Origin: Methanomicrobiales archaeon
GTDB taxonomy: Archaea; Halobacteriota; Methanomicrobia; Methanomicrobiales; JACTUA01
DNA length: 64,000 bases
Direction: 5' to 3'
NCBI GenBank assembly: GCA_030019205.1
Contig: JASEFH010000004.1
Span: forward strand, 62,001 to 126,000
A program made the translations under genes and the position numbers. Position 1 is the stretch's first letter; the number at the start of each line of letters is the position of its first letter. Below the pieces are notes generated by a model. It did not search any database. It saw nothing but the letters and a program-made list of their open reading frames with translations, and was not told where the DNA came from. Of the stretch, positions 53,798 to 61,701 are shown one piece after another.

Positions 53798-54661
53798 ATG
53801 ACAGTAAAGGTTGAGGTAAAAGAGGGCGGGATGCCCCACAACCAGATCCTGGCCACCGGGCTGATCGGATCGCTGGTGGGCATCTACATCACGTACCTGA
53901 ACAACATCCTGGGTACCGATCTGCTGGCGTTCTTCGGCGGGATCGCGGCAACTCTGGCACTCTACTGGGGCAGTCACACCATCAAGCGCCTGGCCAGCTA
54001 CGGTATCGGAACGGGCGTTCCGTCCGCGGGCATGATCGCGTTCGGGTCCGGTGTCATCGGGTTCCTGTTTGCCACCCGGTTCGCTATCGGCGGCGGCATT
54101 CTGGTCCCCATCATCGCCGTCATCGCGGCTGCCGTCATCGGAGCGGTTGCCGGCGTCATGGCCAACACCATCCTGAAGATGCACATCCCCGTGATGGTCT
54201 CGGCGCTCATCGAGATGTCCATCGTGGGCGCGCTGACCCTGATGGGGCTGTCGGCGCTGGTCACCGGAAGCTTCACGTTCGACGCTCTCGTCACGTCCCG
54301 GATCTCATTCTTCGGCATGGAGCTCACCACCTACGAGTCGTCCCTGATCGGAGGCAGCATCATCGCCGTGCTCTTCCTCCTGGGTGGCATCGCGATCCAG
54401 CACCCGTTCAACGCCTGTCTCGGCCCCAGCTGGGAGCAGGACCGGATGCTGATGCTCGCTCTCGAGTGCGGGTTCCTGTCCATGATCCCGGCGGCGGTCA
54501 TCTCCTTCGCATTCATCAGCATGGCGGCAGCGACGATCTCGTTCGTGGTGGCCATTGTCGGCTGGTTCTACACATACTACCGCTACATCGAACTCGCCCG
54601 GAGGGATGCGGCATTCTGGCTTGACGCCAAACCGATCAAGGAACCGGAGGCTGGTCACTGA
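53798..54661 (+). CDS. mtrC: Tetrahydromethanopterin S-methyltransferase subunit C
   Basis: 287 aa membrane subunit with about seven helices. Conserved cytoplasmic or loop segments: GGMPHNQILATGLIGSLVGIY, IQHPFNACLGPSWEQDR. Ends in a charged tail. Its stop overlaps the mtrB start by one base (TGATG). Confidence 0.95.
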   Translation: MTVKVEVKEGGMPHNQILATGLIGSLVGIYITYLNNILGTDLLAFFGGIAATLALYWGSHTIKRLASYGIGTGVPSAGMIAFGSGVIGFLFATRFAIGGGILVPIIAVIAAAVIGAVAGVMANTILKMHIPVMVSALIEMSIVGALTLMGLSALVTGSFTFDALVTSRISFFGMELTTYESSLIGGSIIAVLFLLGGIAIQHPFNACLGPSWEQDRMLMLALECGFLSMIPAAVISFAFISMAAATISFVVAIVGWFYTYYRYIELARRDAAFWLDAKPIKEPEAGH

Positions 54662-54945
54662 TGGCATTCGTACATGTTCTGCCCGAATACGGGCTCGTCG
54701 TGGATCCGCTCGTTGGCATCGTCACGACCGCCGCAGAGTCGCTCCAGCCGATCATCGACCGCGTCGCGGAGCTGGAGAAGATCTCGGACGACCTGCTGGG
54801 GATGCTCTCCGGCGAGGGGAACTTCCTGGCGTCGTTCCCGGGGCGGGAGAGATCCCTGGCCATTGCGGGGAGCGTCACGGCGTTCTGGTACGGGCTTGCG
54901 ATTGGACTTCTCATTGCGGGGATCATCGCCCTGCAGCTGCTGTGA
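54661..54945 (+). CDS. mtrB: Tetrahydromethanopterin S-methyltransferase subunit B
   Basis: 94 aa with one C-terminal transmembrane helix (FWYGLAIGLLIAGIIALQLL) and a soluble N-terminus, VLPEYGLVVDPLVGIV. Size and topology match MtrB, which binds MtrA in the stalk. mtrA starts 11 bp downstream. Confidence 0.93.
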   Translation: MAFVHVLPEYGLVVDPLVGIVTTAAESLQPIIDRVAELEKISDDLLGMLSGEGNFLASFPGRERSLAIAGSVTAFWYGLAIGLLIAGIIALQLL

Positions 54946-54956
54946 GGTGAGGAAGG

Positions 54957-55478
54957 ATGGCAGAGAAGAAATCGGCGGCCAGCGGATGGCCGATCTCCAA
55001 GGGTGACTTCCACAGCGGGGACCCCAACAGTCCCATCGCCATCGTCACCATGGGCTCCCACCTCGACGAACAGGGTCTCTGCGACGCCGGGGCGGCGATC
55101 TGCGGCTCCTGCAAGACGGAGAATCTGGGTATCGAGAAGGTGATTGCCAACATCATCAGCAACCCGAACATCCGGTTCCTGATCACCTGCGGGACCGAGG
55201 TCAAGGGGCACCTCTCGGGGCAGACGATGAAGGCCCTGCACAAGGGCGGGGTCAAGGACGGGCGCGTGGTCGGCGCGGAAGGGGCGATTCCGTTCATCGA
55301 GAACCTGAAGGATGAGCACATCAAGCGCTGGCAGGAGCAGGTCGAGGTCGTGGATATCATGGAGACCGAGGATATCGGCACGATCAAGGCCAAGATCAAC
55401 GAGCTCAAGGCCCGGGATCCGGGAGCGTTCGCCGCCGACCCGATGGTCGTCGAGGTCAAGGAAGCCGGCGGCGCGGCC
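54957..55478 (+). repeat. 522-bp direct repeat, copy 1 (mtrA)
   Basis: The first 174 codons of mtrA. By eye no base differs from copy 2 at 55898-56419. The 16 bases CTGTGAGGTGAGGAAG just upstream are also shared. Copies are separated by the mtrA tail and mtrF. Confidence 0.9.
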
Positions 55479-55679
55479 GAGGAGGTCACCGGCGAGGTGA
55501 AGCCGCTCTCGGGCGAGCTCGCGCTCATCCACGCCCGCATCAAGACCATCGAGAAGATGGTGGTCGACATCGGATACCGCGACAAGTTCGCTGCCGGTGT
55601 GTATGCAGGGAAGATCGAGGGAATCATGATCGGGCTGATCGTGATCTTCGCCCTGCTGGGATTCCTGTTGATGGGGTGA
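54957..55679 (+). CDS. mtrA: Tetrahydromethanopterin S-methyltransferase subunit A (corrinoid)
   Basis: 240 aa. Soluble corrinoid-binding domain plus a C-terminal membrane anchor ([19 protein letters not shown]). The cobalt-coordinating His is expected in [12 protein letters not shown]. MtrA carries the methyl group from methyl-H4MPT (via MtrH) to CoM and its conformational change drives Na+ export. Bases 54957-55478 are repeated without change at 55898-56419, in the MtrA-MtrG fusion downstream. This copy keeps the native MtrA tail after residue 174. Confidence 0.95.
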   Translation: MAEKKSAASGWPISKGDFHSGDPNSPIAIVTMGSHLDEQGLCDAGAAICGSCKTENLGIEKVIANIISNPNIRFLITCGTEVKGHLSGQTMKALHKGGVKDGRVVGAEGAIPFIENLKDEHIKRWQEQVEVVDIMETEDIGTIKAKINELKARDPGAFAADPMVVEVKEAGGAAEEVTGEVKPLSGELALIHARIKTIEKMVVDIGYRDKFAAGVYAGKIEGIMIGLIVIFALLGFLLMG

Positions 55680-55684
55680 TGGAA

Positions 55685-55885
55685 ATGGCAGAAGAGACAA
55701 AAGCACCTAGCGCCATCAGGATGGCAGCAATCGATGCAATGGTCGAGAATATGCGCTACAAGGCGCAGATCCTCGCCCGGACCAACAAGCTGGAGTCCGG
55801 TGTGATCAGCTCGGGAGTCATGGGATTCGCCATCGGGCTGGCCTTCGCGCTGATCCTGGTTGTGGTGCCGGTACTGGTACTGTGA
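55685..55885 (+). CDS. mtrF: Tetrahydromethanopterin S-methyltransferase subunit F
   Basis: 66 aa with one transmembrane helix at the C-terminus (GFAIGLAFALILVVVPVLVL) preceded by MVENMRYKAQILARTNKLESG, the family signature. ATG 55685 has GGGTGAT at good spacing; in-frame GTG 55676 and ATG 55679 overlap the mtrA stop. It sits between the two mtrA copies. Confidence 0.9.
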   Translation: MAEETKAPSAIRMAAIDAMVENMRYKAQILARTNKLESGVISSGVMGFAIGLAFALILVVVPVLVL

Positions 55886-55897
55886 GGTGAGGAAGAG

Positions 55898-56419
55898 ATG
55901 GCAGAGAAGAAATCGGCGGCCAGCGGATGGCCGATCTCCAAGGGTGACTTCCACAGCGGGGACCCCAACAGTCCCATCGCCATCGTCACCATGGGCTCCC
56001 ACCTCGACGAACAGGGTCTCTGCGACGCCGGGGCGGCGATCTGCGGCTCCTGCAAGACGGAGAATCTGGGTATCGAGAAGGTGATTGCCAACATCATCAG
56101 CAACCCGAACATCCGGTTCCTGATCACCTGCGGGACCGAGGTCAAGGGGCACCTCTCGGGGCAGACGATGAAGGCCCTGCACAAGGGCGGGGTCAAGGAC
56201 GGGCGCGTGGTCGGCGCGGAAGGGGCGATTCCGTTCATCGAGAACCTGAAGGATGAGCACATCAAGCGCTGGCAGGAGCAGGTCGAGGTCGTGGATATCA
56301 TGGAGACCGAGGATATCGGCACGATCAAGGCCAAGATCAACGAGCTCAAGGCCCGGGATCCGGGAGCGTTCGCCGCCGACCCGATGGTCGTCGAGGTCAA
56401 GGAAGCCGGCGGCGCGGCC
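55898..56419 (+). repeat. 522-bp direct repeat, copy 2 (in mtrA-mtrG fusion)
   Basis: Matches 54957-55478 base for base by eye. It ends exactly at the ATG that would start mtrG. Confidence 0.9.
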
Positions 56420-56638
56420 ATGGAGGTCGGCGTCGCGGGCGTGAGCCCCCAGTTCCTCGAGATCGAGGAGCGGCTCAACAAGATCGAGAAGCAGATCGAG
56501 TTTGTGGATGCGGAGATCGCCCAGAGAGTGGGCAGAAAGATAGGTAGGGATATCGGGATACTGTACGGGATCGTGGCAGGATTGACGGTCTTCTTCATCC
56601 TGCTGATCCTGTTGCCGAGACTGAGCACGTTAGTATGA
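55898..56638 (+). CDS. mtrG: MtrA corrinoid domain fused to MtrG
   Basis: 246 aa. Residues 1-174 are identical to MtrA, including [12 protein letters not shown] with the cobalt-ligand His. From residue 175 (an ATG at 56420, joined in frame as GCC-ATG-GAG) the protein is Mtr[29 protein letters not shown], a coiled coil, then one membrane helix ([19 protein letters not shown]). MtrG normally is a separate 70-85 aa chain. So the operon reads E-D-C-B-A-F-(A'G)-H. Either a real recent duplication and fusion, or an assembly artefact. Confidence 0.9.
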   Translation: MAEKKSAASGWPISKGDFHSGDPNSPIAIVTMGSHLDEQGLCDAGAAICGSCKTENLGIEKVIANIISNPNIRFLITCGTEVKGHLSGQTMKALHKGGVKDGRVVGAEGAIPFIENLKDEHIKRWQEQVEVVDIMETEDIGTIKAKINELKARDPGAFAADPMVVEVKEAGGAAMEVGVAGVSPQFLEIEERLNKIEKQIEFVDAEIAQRVGRKIGRDIGILYGIVAGLTVFFILLILLPRLSTLV

Positions 56639-56655
56639 GGGAGGTGTGACTGAGT

Positions 56656-57696
56656 ATGTTCAGATTTGAAAAAGAACAACAGATCTGGGACTTCAACGGA
56701 ACCAAGATCGGCGGCCAGCCGGGTCAGTACCCGACTGTGCTCGCCGCTTCAATCTTCTACAACAAGCACGAGATCGTGCTGGACGACAAGACGGGGAAGA
56801 TCGACAAACCGAAAGCCGAGGCGCTCTGGAGCCGCTGCCAGGAGCTGTCCGATACCGTGGGCATCCCCCATTTCCTCCAGATCCTGGCCGAGCACGCGGA
56901 GGCGATGGAGAGGTACATCGACTGGTTCTGCAGCATCGACAGCAAGACGGCATTCCTGATGGACTCGTCCGTCCCGGCGGTGCTGGCGAACGCCTGCAAG
57001 TACGTGACCGAGGTCGGGGTGGCGGACCGTGCGATCTACAACTCCATCAACGGGTCCATCCTTCCCGAGAACGTTGAAGCGCTGAAGAACAGCGATGTCA
57101 ACTCCGCGATCGTGCTCGCCTTCAACCCCGCCGACCCCTCCGTCGCCGGGAGGCAGAAGGTGCTCGCCGAGGGCGGTGTCGCCGGCCAGGCAAAGGGCAT
57201 GCTGCAGATCGCGGAGGAGTGCGGGATCACCCGCCCGATCCTGGACACGGCGGCAACGCCGCTCGGGCTCGGATCCGGCAGCGCCTACCGCGAGATCCTG
57301 GCGTGCAAGGGGATCTTCGGGTATCCCACCGGAGGCGCCTACCACAACATGACGGTGGCATGGACGTGGCTGCGCCGCTGGAAAGGAACGGCGAAGACCC
57401 CGTCGCTGCTGGCGAAGGGATACGAGGGCAAACCTGCCCTGCTGGAGCAGATGAGTCACCACTACCTCGGTGGCATGGAGGGCATCAAGCAGGCGGCATG
57501 GTCCGCTCCGGATATCGGATGCAACATGGTCGCGAGCACCCTGGGTGCGGACCTGATCATGTACGGTCCGATCGAGAACGTCGAGCCCATGATCACCTGC
57601 CAGGCCTACATGGACATCGTGATCCTGGAGGCGGCGCGGGACCTCGGGATCGATCTGGCTCCCGACACCCACCACCCGATCCAGTTCCTCATCTAA
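56656..57696 (+). CDS. mtrH: Tetrahydromethanopterin S-methyltransferase subunit H
   Basis: 346 aa soluble subunit, slightly longer than the roughly 310-320 aa of many homologues. Transfers the methyl group from methyl-H4MPT to the corrinoid of MtrA. Typical TIM-barrel segments: GTKIGGQPGQYPTVL, FLMDSSVP, LDTAATPLGLGSG and GYPTGGAYHN. Last gene of the operon, followed by a T5 run. Confidence 0.95.
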   Translation: MFRFEKEQQIWDFNGTKIGGQPGQYPTVLAASIFYNKHEIVLDDKTGKIDKPKAEALWSRCQELSDTVGIPHFLQILAEHAEAMERYIDWFCSIDSKTAFLMDSSVPAVLANACKYVTEVGVADRAIYNSINGSILPENVEALKNSDVNSAIVLAFNPADPSVAGRQKVLAEGGVAGQAKGMLQIAEECGITRPILDTAATPLGLGSGSAYREILACKGIFGYPTGGAYHNMTVAWTWLRRWKGTAKTPSLLAKGYEGKPALLEQMSHHYLGGMEGIKQAAWSAPDIGCNMVASTLGADLIMYGPIENVEPMITCQAYMDIVILEAARDLGIDLAPDTHHPIQFLI

Positions 57697-57698
57697 AC

Positions 57699-57706
57699 TC
57701 TTTTTC
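57699..57706 (+). terminator. T-run terminator after mtrH
   Basis: CTTTTTCA 3 bp past the mtrH stop. Confidence 0.5.
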
Positions 57707-58073
57707 AGGCACCGGGGCGTTACGATCTCCTGCGGTATCGCTCGATTCAGGCACCGCTCTCCTGTCCCCGCACCCAATTCGATTGTCCGTCCCCCTCCCC
57801 CTCACGGGCTCCCCACGCCCTCTCCGCGCGATGCTGCAATCCCCTCCGGTTCGACAGGACGCGGACGGATTGACCCCGACCATGCAACTATCGAATACCC
57901 ATCATGCGGCATCGGTTCAAAGATCCGCCCTGCTGATTGGCAGATCAGCCGATGGCGGCCATACCCGGTTCCGGGAGGGTATCATCGCCTCGCCGGGATA
58001 CTTCAGGCAATGGAAACGTTCGGGAACAGGGAGGCACAACGATTATCAGCATCGGCATCCGGCATACCCGGGG
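57707..58073. other. Gene-free region
   Basis: About 370 bp between mtrH and the deformylase-like gene. Frames are open into the next gene but encode no conserved segment. A C-rich tract (CCCCCTCCCCCTCACGGG) is the only notable composition. Confidence 0.4.
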
Positions 58074-58595
58074 ATGGAACCGGAGACGTTGTTAGGAATC
58101 CTCGCCTTCCTCGGTGCCGAGGAGCGGCTGATCCGCCGTTTCGATCTCCCGGCGGAGGCGTTCATCCCTCTCCTCCTCTCCCTGCGGAGCGGCGGCGACT
58201 GGTCGTATGCCGCCGGGAGCATCAGGACACTCTCCCTTCTCGAGAAGACGACGGTGTACGACAGCGACCGCCGCCTCGGGTATACGTACGAGGAGATCTT
58301 CCTGTTCGTGAATCCCCGGATCCTGCAGGAGGATGGCACCGTGCACCGTCTGGAGAAGTGCGGACGGGAGGAGGTGCGCCGGCTGGTGCGGCGGCCCTAT
58401 ACCGTGGTCCTGGAGGGCGATCGTCTCTTCTCGGCTACGGTACATCCCCTGAGACGCGAGATCGCGCTGGCGGAGCTGCCCGATCGGCAGCGGACCTTCC
58501 AGGGGTCCTCCGCCTATGCCGCCTCCCACGAGATGGAGCACCTGGAGCACGAAGAGATCGCCGGCGAGAGTCTCTACTCTTTGCGGTTTGTATGA
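58074..58595 (+). CDS. Divergent peptide-deformylase-like metalloprotein
   Basis: 173 aa. The C-terminal half resembles peptide deformylase: a VNPRILQEDGTVHRLEKCG segment where the Cys sits like the metal-binding Cys of EGCLS, a strand RRPYTVVLEGDRLFS, and SHEMEHLEHEEI, a HExxH zinc/iron motif like QHExDHL. The GxGLAAxQ motif of true deformylases is not seen. Deformylases remove formyl groups from initiator Met, which archaea lack, so another substrate is likely. I start at ATG 58074; the frame is open far upstream without homology. Confidence 0.65.
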   Translation: MEPETLLGILAFLGAEERLIRRFDLPAEAFIPLLLSLRSGGDWSYAAGSIRTLSLLEKTTVYDSDRRLGYTYEEIFLFVNPRILQEDGTVHRLEKCGREEVRRLVRRPYTVVLEGDRLFSATVHPLRREIALAELPDRQRTFQGSSAYAASHEMEHLEHEEIAGESLYSLRFV

Positions 58596-58671
58596 CGCAG
58601 CAGTGTCCCGGTCGCCGAAGCACTCACGTGCAAACGAACGGATCCGGTTGCCGGGGTGGGCATCAGCCCTC

Positions 58672-59523
58672 TCACGGGTATTTCAGCGTAAGACCGACGC
58701 CGCTCTCTCGCAGGGGAGCCACCCGGGACAGTGCAATCCTGGACGGGAGGTCCGTGCAGTGGCAGGCATGGAGCGATGAGGGCTGAACACGGCGAAGATA
58801 GTCGAGTGTTGTTTTCAGCGCCTCTTCGGAGGGCTGAAGAAGGTGGAACCCTCCCACGACATCCGCGATCCTCTCTTCCCCGCAGACGCGCCGCGCCTGC
58901 TCGATGATATTGATGATACCGGAGTGGGAGCAGCCGGTGACAATCACGAGTCCCCGGGCCGTGCGGCATGCCAGTGCGCTGTCGTCCTCCAGGTGGTCCG
59001 GCTGGACACCGTCAGGCGTCAGGATCTCGCGCTTCTTCCTCTTCTCGGTACCATATGGGTATTTTCGCTCTATTTCCCCGAGGAAGACGACGTTCTCCGT
59101 GAGCCAGAGGGGTCCGGTGCTCAGCTGGAGACGGAAGTATCGCTCCAGCTCGTCTCTCGAGAGGCATGGCCCGGCCTGCAGGATCCTGTTCACGATCTTG
59201 GGGAAGAAGGCTCTCGGGTGGGCGACGAGATCCGGTTTTTTGTGCGGCGTTCCTGTGGCATCCATCTCCGTGTAGAGGCGGATGAGCGGTATCAAACCCC
59301 ATGTGTGATCCCGATGGCCGTGAGAGAGTGCAATATAATCGATGTCGAGAAGATCGATGCCAAGCGCCACGGCGTTTTTCATGAAGGCGTCCGAATACCC
59401 GAGATCGAACAGGATCCGGGTCCTGCCGTCTTCTATACATATCGATAGACCGGGCTCGGCGATGAGCTGCCGGTCGTTCAAGGTGCAGTTGTCGGAAAGA
59501 ACCGTGAGCCTCATAGGATCCAT
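58672..59523 (-). CDS. Metallo-beta-lactamase-fold hydrolase
   Basis: About 283 aa. Dinuclear metal motif LSHGHRDHTWG (HxHxDH), with later His in GCSHSGIINI and ACHCTD. It resembles the MBL subgroup with HxHxDH followed by a CSHSG segment (the dihydropterin/ribofuranosyl-aminobenzene phosphate synthase-like family). ATG 59523 or 59514 (MRLTVLSDN). It diverges from the DUF5320 gene and borders a NifX/MinD cluster in which such proteins are frequent. Substrate unknown. Confidence 0.82.
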   Translation of the reverse strand: MDPMRLTVLSDNCTLNDRQLIAEPGLSICIEDGRTRILFDLGYSDAFMKNAVALGIDLLDIDYIALSHGHRDHTWGLIPLIRLYTEMDATGTPHKKPDLVAHPRAFFPKIVNRILQAGPCLSRDELERYFRLQLSTGPLWLTENVVFLGEIERKYPYGTEKRKKREILTPDGVQPDHLEDDSALACRTARGLVIVTGCSHSGIINIIEQARRVCGEERIADVVGGFHLLQPSEEALKTTLDYLRRVQPSSLHACHCTDLPSRIALSRVAPLRESGVGLTLKYP

Positions 59524-59662
59524 TCCGCAGCACTCATACTGTGTTCGCACATCATATGAAAACCTGCCTCCATCGATTGGAATCGTGACTCTCCGGTATC
59601 CGGAGCGGGAGCGAACCCCGCAGGAGCATGCCCGGACAGGGGCAATGGGGCGGGTCACAGAA

Positions 59663-59699
59663 ACGTATAAGTATTATAGCGCATATGAGTAATAATTAC
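59663..59699 (+). promoter_or_regulatory. Promoter with GTAATAATTAC palindrome upstream of DUF5320
   Basis: GTATAAGTATTATA (TATA region) is followed by GCGCATATGAGTAATAATTAC (59679-59699; given as GCGCATATGAG plus TAATAATTAC). GTAATAATTAC is an 11-bp palindrome and overlaps the expected transcription start. The same block, with one change, is at 61329-61349. Confidence 0.65.
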
Positions 59700-59718
59700 A
59701 TGACAGTCCTGCTGTCAT
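59700..59718 (+). promoter_or_regulatory. Leader hairpin ATGACAG-TCCTG-CTGTCAT
   Basis: Perfect 7-bp inverted repeat with a 5-base loop directly after the promoter palindrome and 8 bp before the strong GGAGGTGA ribosome site of the DUF5320 gene. In RNA it would form a stem in the 5' leader. Confidence 0.5.
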
Positions 59719-59742
59719 GCATACACGGAGGTGAAAAGCAAT

Positions 59743-59946
59743 ATGCCTGGATTCGACAGAACCGGCCCTCTGGGCAGGGGACCACGCACCGGTCGGGGAA
59801 TGGGGTACTGCCGCCCCGGTCTCGTGGACGTTGAGACAGCGTATCCACGGGGTGCATACGTACGTCCTCTGTATGGACTCGGTCGAGGCGGACTTCCCCG
59901 GGGCTGCGGACGGGGCTTTGGCGGCGGCAGGCGAAGGTTCTGGTGA
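59743..59946 (+). CDS. DUF5320 small Gly/Arg-rich protein
   Basis: 67 aa, starting MPGFDRTGPLGRGPRTGRG, the signature of this small family, with MGYC and a C-terminal RGCGRGFGGGRRRFW tail. Strong GGAGGTGA site at 59727-59734. Function unknown; the family is commonly found beside NifX-like and MinD/ferredoxin genes, as here. Confidence 0.82.
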   Translation: MPGFDRTGPLGRGPRTGRGMGYCRPGLVDVETAYPRGAYVRPLYGLGRGGLPRGCGRGFGGGRRRFW

Positions 59947-60008
59947 CTCCGCCTCAAGGTCCGAATGACAATCACCCCCCTGTCCGGAAAGACTGCACGG
60001 AGCACCTC

Positions 60009-60338
60009 ATGATCATCGGAATCGCAAAAGACGGAGACCGGGTCTCACAGCACTTTGGCCGCTGTGAGGGATACAGACTCTACCGCATCGAAGACGGCAA
60101 GATACTGGAACAGAAGGATATCCTCAACCCCGGCCACGAGCCGGGAGTCCTCCCGAGGCTTCTCGCCGACCACGGCGTGAATGTGGTGATTGCCGGAGGC
60201 ATGGGGCCGAAGGCAGCGGACCTCTTCTGCCAGCAGGGCATGGAGGTCTTTACCGGAGTCTCCGGTTCTCTCGACGATGTCGCGCACCAGTTCATCCTCG
60301 GGGAATTGAGAGAGGGAAGGAACATCTGCCATCACTGA
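60009..60338 (+). CDS. NifX/NifB-domain metal-cluster-binding protein (1)
   Basis: 109 aa single Nitro_FeMo-Co domain. Opens MIIGIAKDGDRVSQHFGRC and has VNVVIAGGMGPKAADLF. Members bind iron-molybdenum-type precursors or, in the bacterial orange protein, a Mo-Cu sulfide cluster. A His-rich C-terminus (NICHH) may help. It is 62 bp after the DUF5320 gene and probably cotranscribed; a T5 run lies after its stop. Confidence 0.88.
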   Translation: MIIGIAKDGDRVSQHFGRCEGYRLYRIEDGKILEQKDILNPGHEPGVLPRLLADHGVNVVIAGGMGPKAADLFCQQGMEVFTGVSGSLDDVAHQFILGELREGRNICHH

Positions 60339-60339
60339 C

Positions 60340-61281
60340 CTAATTCTCCTTTTTCTTAAAGAACGACCCCCTGTCTCCACAGCGTTCCTCCAGTATGCCC
60401 TCTTTGAGGAGCGCCCCGAGGTACTTGTGCACCTCGCTCGGGTGGAGTCCCAGCATCGCCGATAGATCCGCGATGGTGCAGGGCCTCCTCTCGATGGTCG
60501 ATACAATCGCATCCTGCGTCGTACCCGAGTAACTCCGCACCTCTCTACGGCTACGGGCTGACGCGATGATCTCAACCTTTGGACTGTCGAAGAAGGCGGC
60601 TACCCGTTCCCGTTCTGCCCGGGTCGCTGCTCTCACCCAGGCCACCGCGCAGGGTCTGTCCAGCGTGTTCAGCTGCACCCGATCCGCCTGTATCCTCTCG
60701 ATAGCCTCCTTCAGACGCGCCAGTTCCGTATCCGTGGTATTCACCCCCGGGACGATGAAGACCTCAAGCCAGATCTCCCCGGAGAACTCCTGGCGCAGGA
60801 GAGATAACCCGGAGATGATACGGTGCGGATCGACGCCCGGATGCGGACGGTGGATCTTCGCGAAGACTTCGCGCGATACGGCGTTCAGCGTGGGCAGGAT
60901 TCGATCGGCGCCCAGCACTTCCTTTCGGACCGAAGCTTCGGAGAAGAGACAGCCGTTGGTCAGGATGGCCACGGTATAGTGAGGATAGCGTGCTTTGACG
61001 TGACCGACAATCCGGCCGATATCACGATGGAGCGTGGGTTCTCCTGAGCCGGCGAAGGTGATGCTGTCGAGGACCGGAGATCGGGAGAGGAAGTCGTCGA
61101 TCTCCGCCAGCACCTCTGCCGTCGGCACGTACTCCTTCCGCTCCAGGGTGAGGTCTGTGGTGCTGCCGCACTCGCAGTAGATGCAGTCATAGGTACAGGT
61201 TTTGTGCGGGACCAGATCGATGCCGAGAGAAACCCCCAGTCTCCTCGAGGGGACGGGTCCGAAGAGATGCATGTACTTCAT
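60340..61281 (-). CDS. Radical SAM protein with C-terminal winged helix
   Basis: 313 aa. The radical SAM motif CTYDCIYCECG follows FGPVPSRRLGVSLGIDLVP, the signature of a widespread archaeal/bacterial family of unassigned function. The C-terminal 65 residues (DAIVSTIERRPCTIADLSAMLGLHPSEVHKYLGALLKEGIL) are a winged helix. ATG 61281 or 61272. It converges with the first nifX (2-bp gap) and diverges from the second nifX, sharing the palindrome-containing promoter region. Confidence 0.85.
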   Translation of the reverse strand: MKYMHLFGPVPSRRLGVSLGIDLVPHKTCTYDCIYCECGSTTDLTLERKEYVPTAEVLAEIDDFLSRSPVLDSITFAGSGEPTLHRDIGRIVGHVKARYPHYTVAILTNGCLFSEASVRKEVLGADRILPTLNAVSREVFAKIHRPHPGVDPHRIISGLSLLRQEFSGEIWLEVFIVPGVNTTDTELARLKEAIERIQADRVQLNTLDRPCAVAWVRAATRAERERVAAFFDSPKVEIIASARSRREVRSYSGTTQDAIVSTIERRPCTIADLSAMLGLHPSEVHKYLGALLKEGILEERCGDRGSFFKKKEN

Positions 61282-61311
61282 GGCGAATGTATCTAATATG
61301 AGATGAGCACC

Positions 61312-61351
61312 AACCTATATAGTAATTCGCGCATTTGAGTAATAATTACTC
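61312..61351 (+). promoter_or_regulatory. Promoter with GAGTAAT-A-ATTACTC palindrome
   Basis: CTATATAG (TATA, about 61312-61319) is followed by GCGCATTTGAGTAATAATTAC from 61329 (here as GCGCATTT plus GAGTAATAATTACTC). GAGTAAT-A-ATTACTC at 61337-61351 is a perfect 7-bp-arm palindrome over the predicted start of transcription, 12 bp before the nifX-like ATG. It lies in the divergent gap with the radical SAM-wHTH gene and could control both. Confidence 0.65.
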
Positions 61352-61363
61352 GAAGGTGATACC

Positions 61364-61699
61364 ATGATGCTCTGCATTACTGCAAAAGGGAGCACGATGG
61401 ATGCTCCCGTAGAGGAACGGTTCGGAAGATCGCCCTACCTTATCCTGATCGATACGGATACGGGAACGGAGACCTCCATCCAGAACCCGGGCGCCGATGC
61501 GGCGGGAGGCGTGGGTCCCAGAACAGTCCAGCTGCTGGTCAACCACGGTGTGAAGGCGGTCGTCACCGGTCAGGTGGGAGGGAATGCGGCAAGCGCCCTG
61601 CAGGCAGCCGGCATCGATGCCTACCAGTACCGCGCCGGCGGCACGGTCAGAGACGCCCTCGCCCTCTATCGTGCGGGAAAGCTAACAAGGCTCCTGTGA
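61364..61699 (+). CDS. NifX/NifB-domain metal-cluster-binding protein (2)
   Basis: 111 aa. Opens MLCITAKGSTMDAPVEERFGRSPYLI and has GVKAVVTGQVGGNAASAL; same domain as the protein at 60009-60338 but distinct in sequence. First gene of a three-gene operon with the two MinD-type ATPases; its stop overlaps the next reading frame. Confidence 0.88.
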   Translation: MMLCITAKGSTMDAPVEERFGRSPYLILIDTDTGTETSIQNPGADAAGGVGPRTVQLLVNHGVKAVVTGQVGGNAASALQAAGIDAYQYRAGGTVRDALALYRAGKLTRLL

Positions 61700-61701
61700 G
61701 G

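Noticed and set aside
51791-54184. 797-aa minus-strand frame opposite mtrE/mtrD
   Set aside because: Antisense to well-supported mtr genes; Asp/Arg/His-rich artefact of codon bias.
56420-56638. Separate mtrG starting at the internal ATG 56420
   Set aside because: The ATG lacks a ribosome site and is in frame with the upstream MtrA domain, so a fusion is the simplest reading; internal initiation cannot be excluded.
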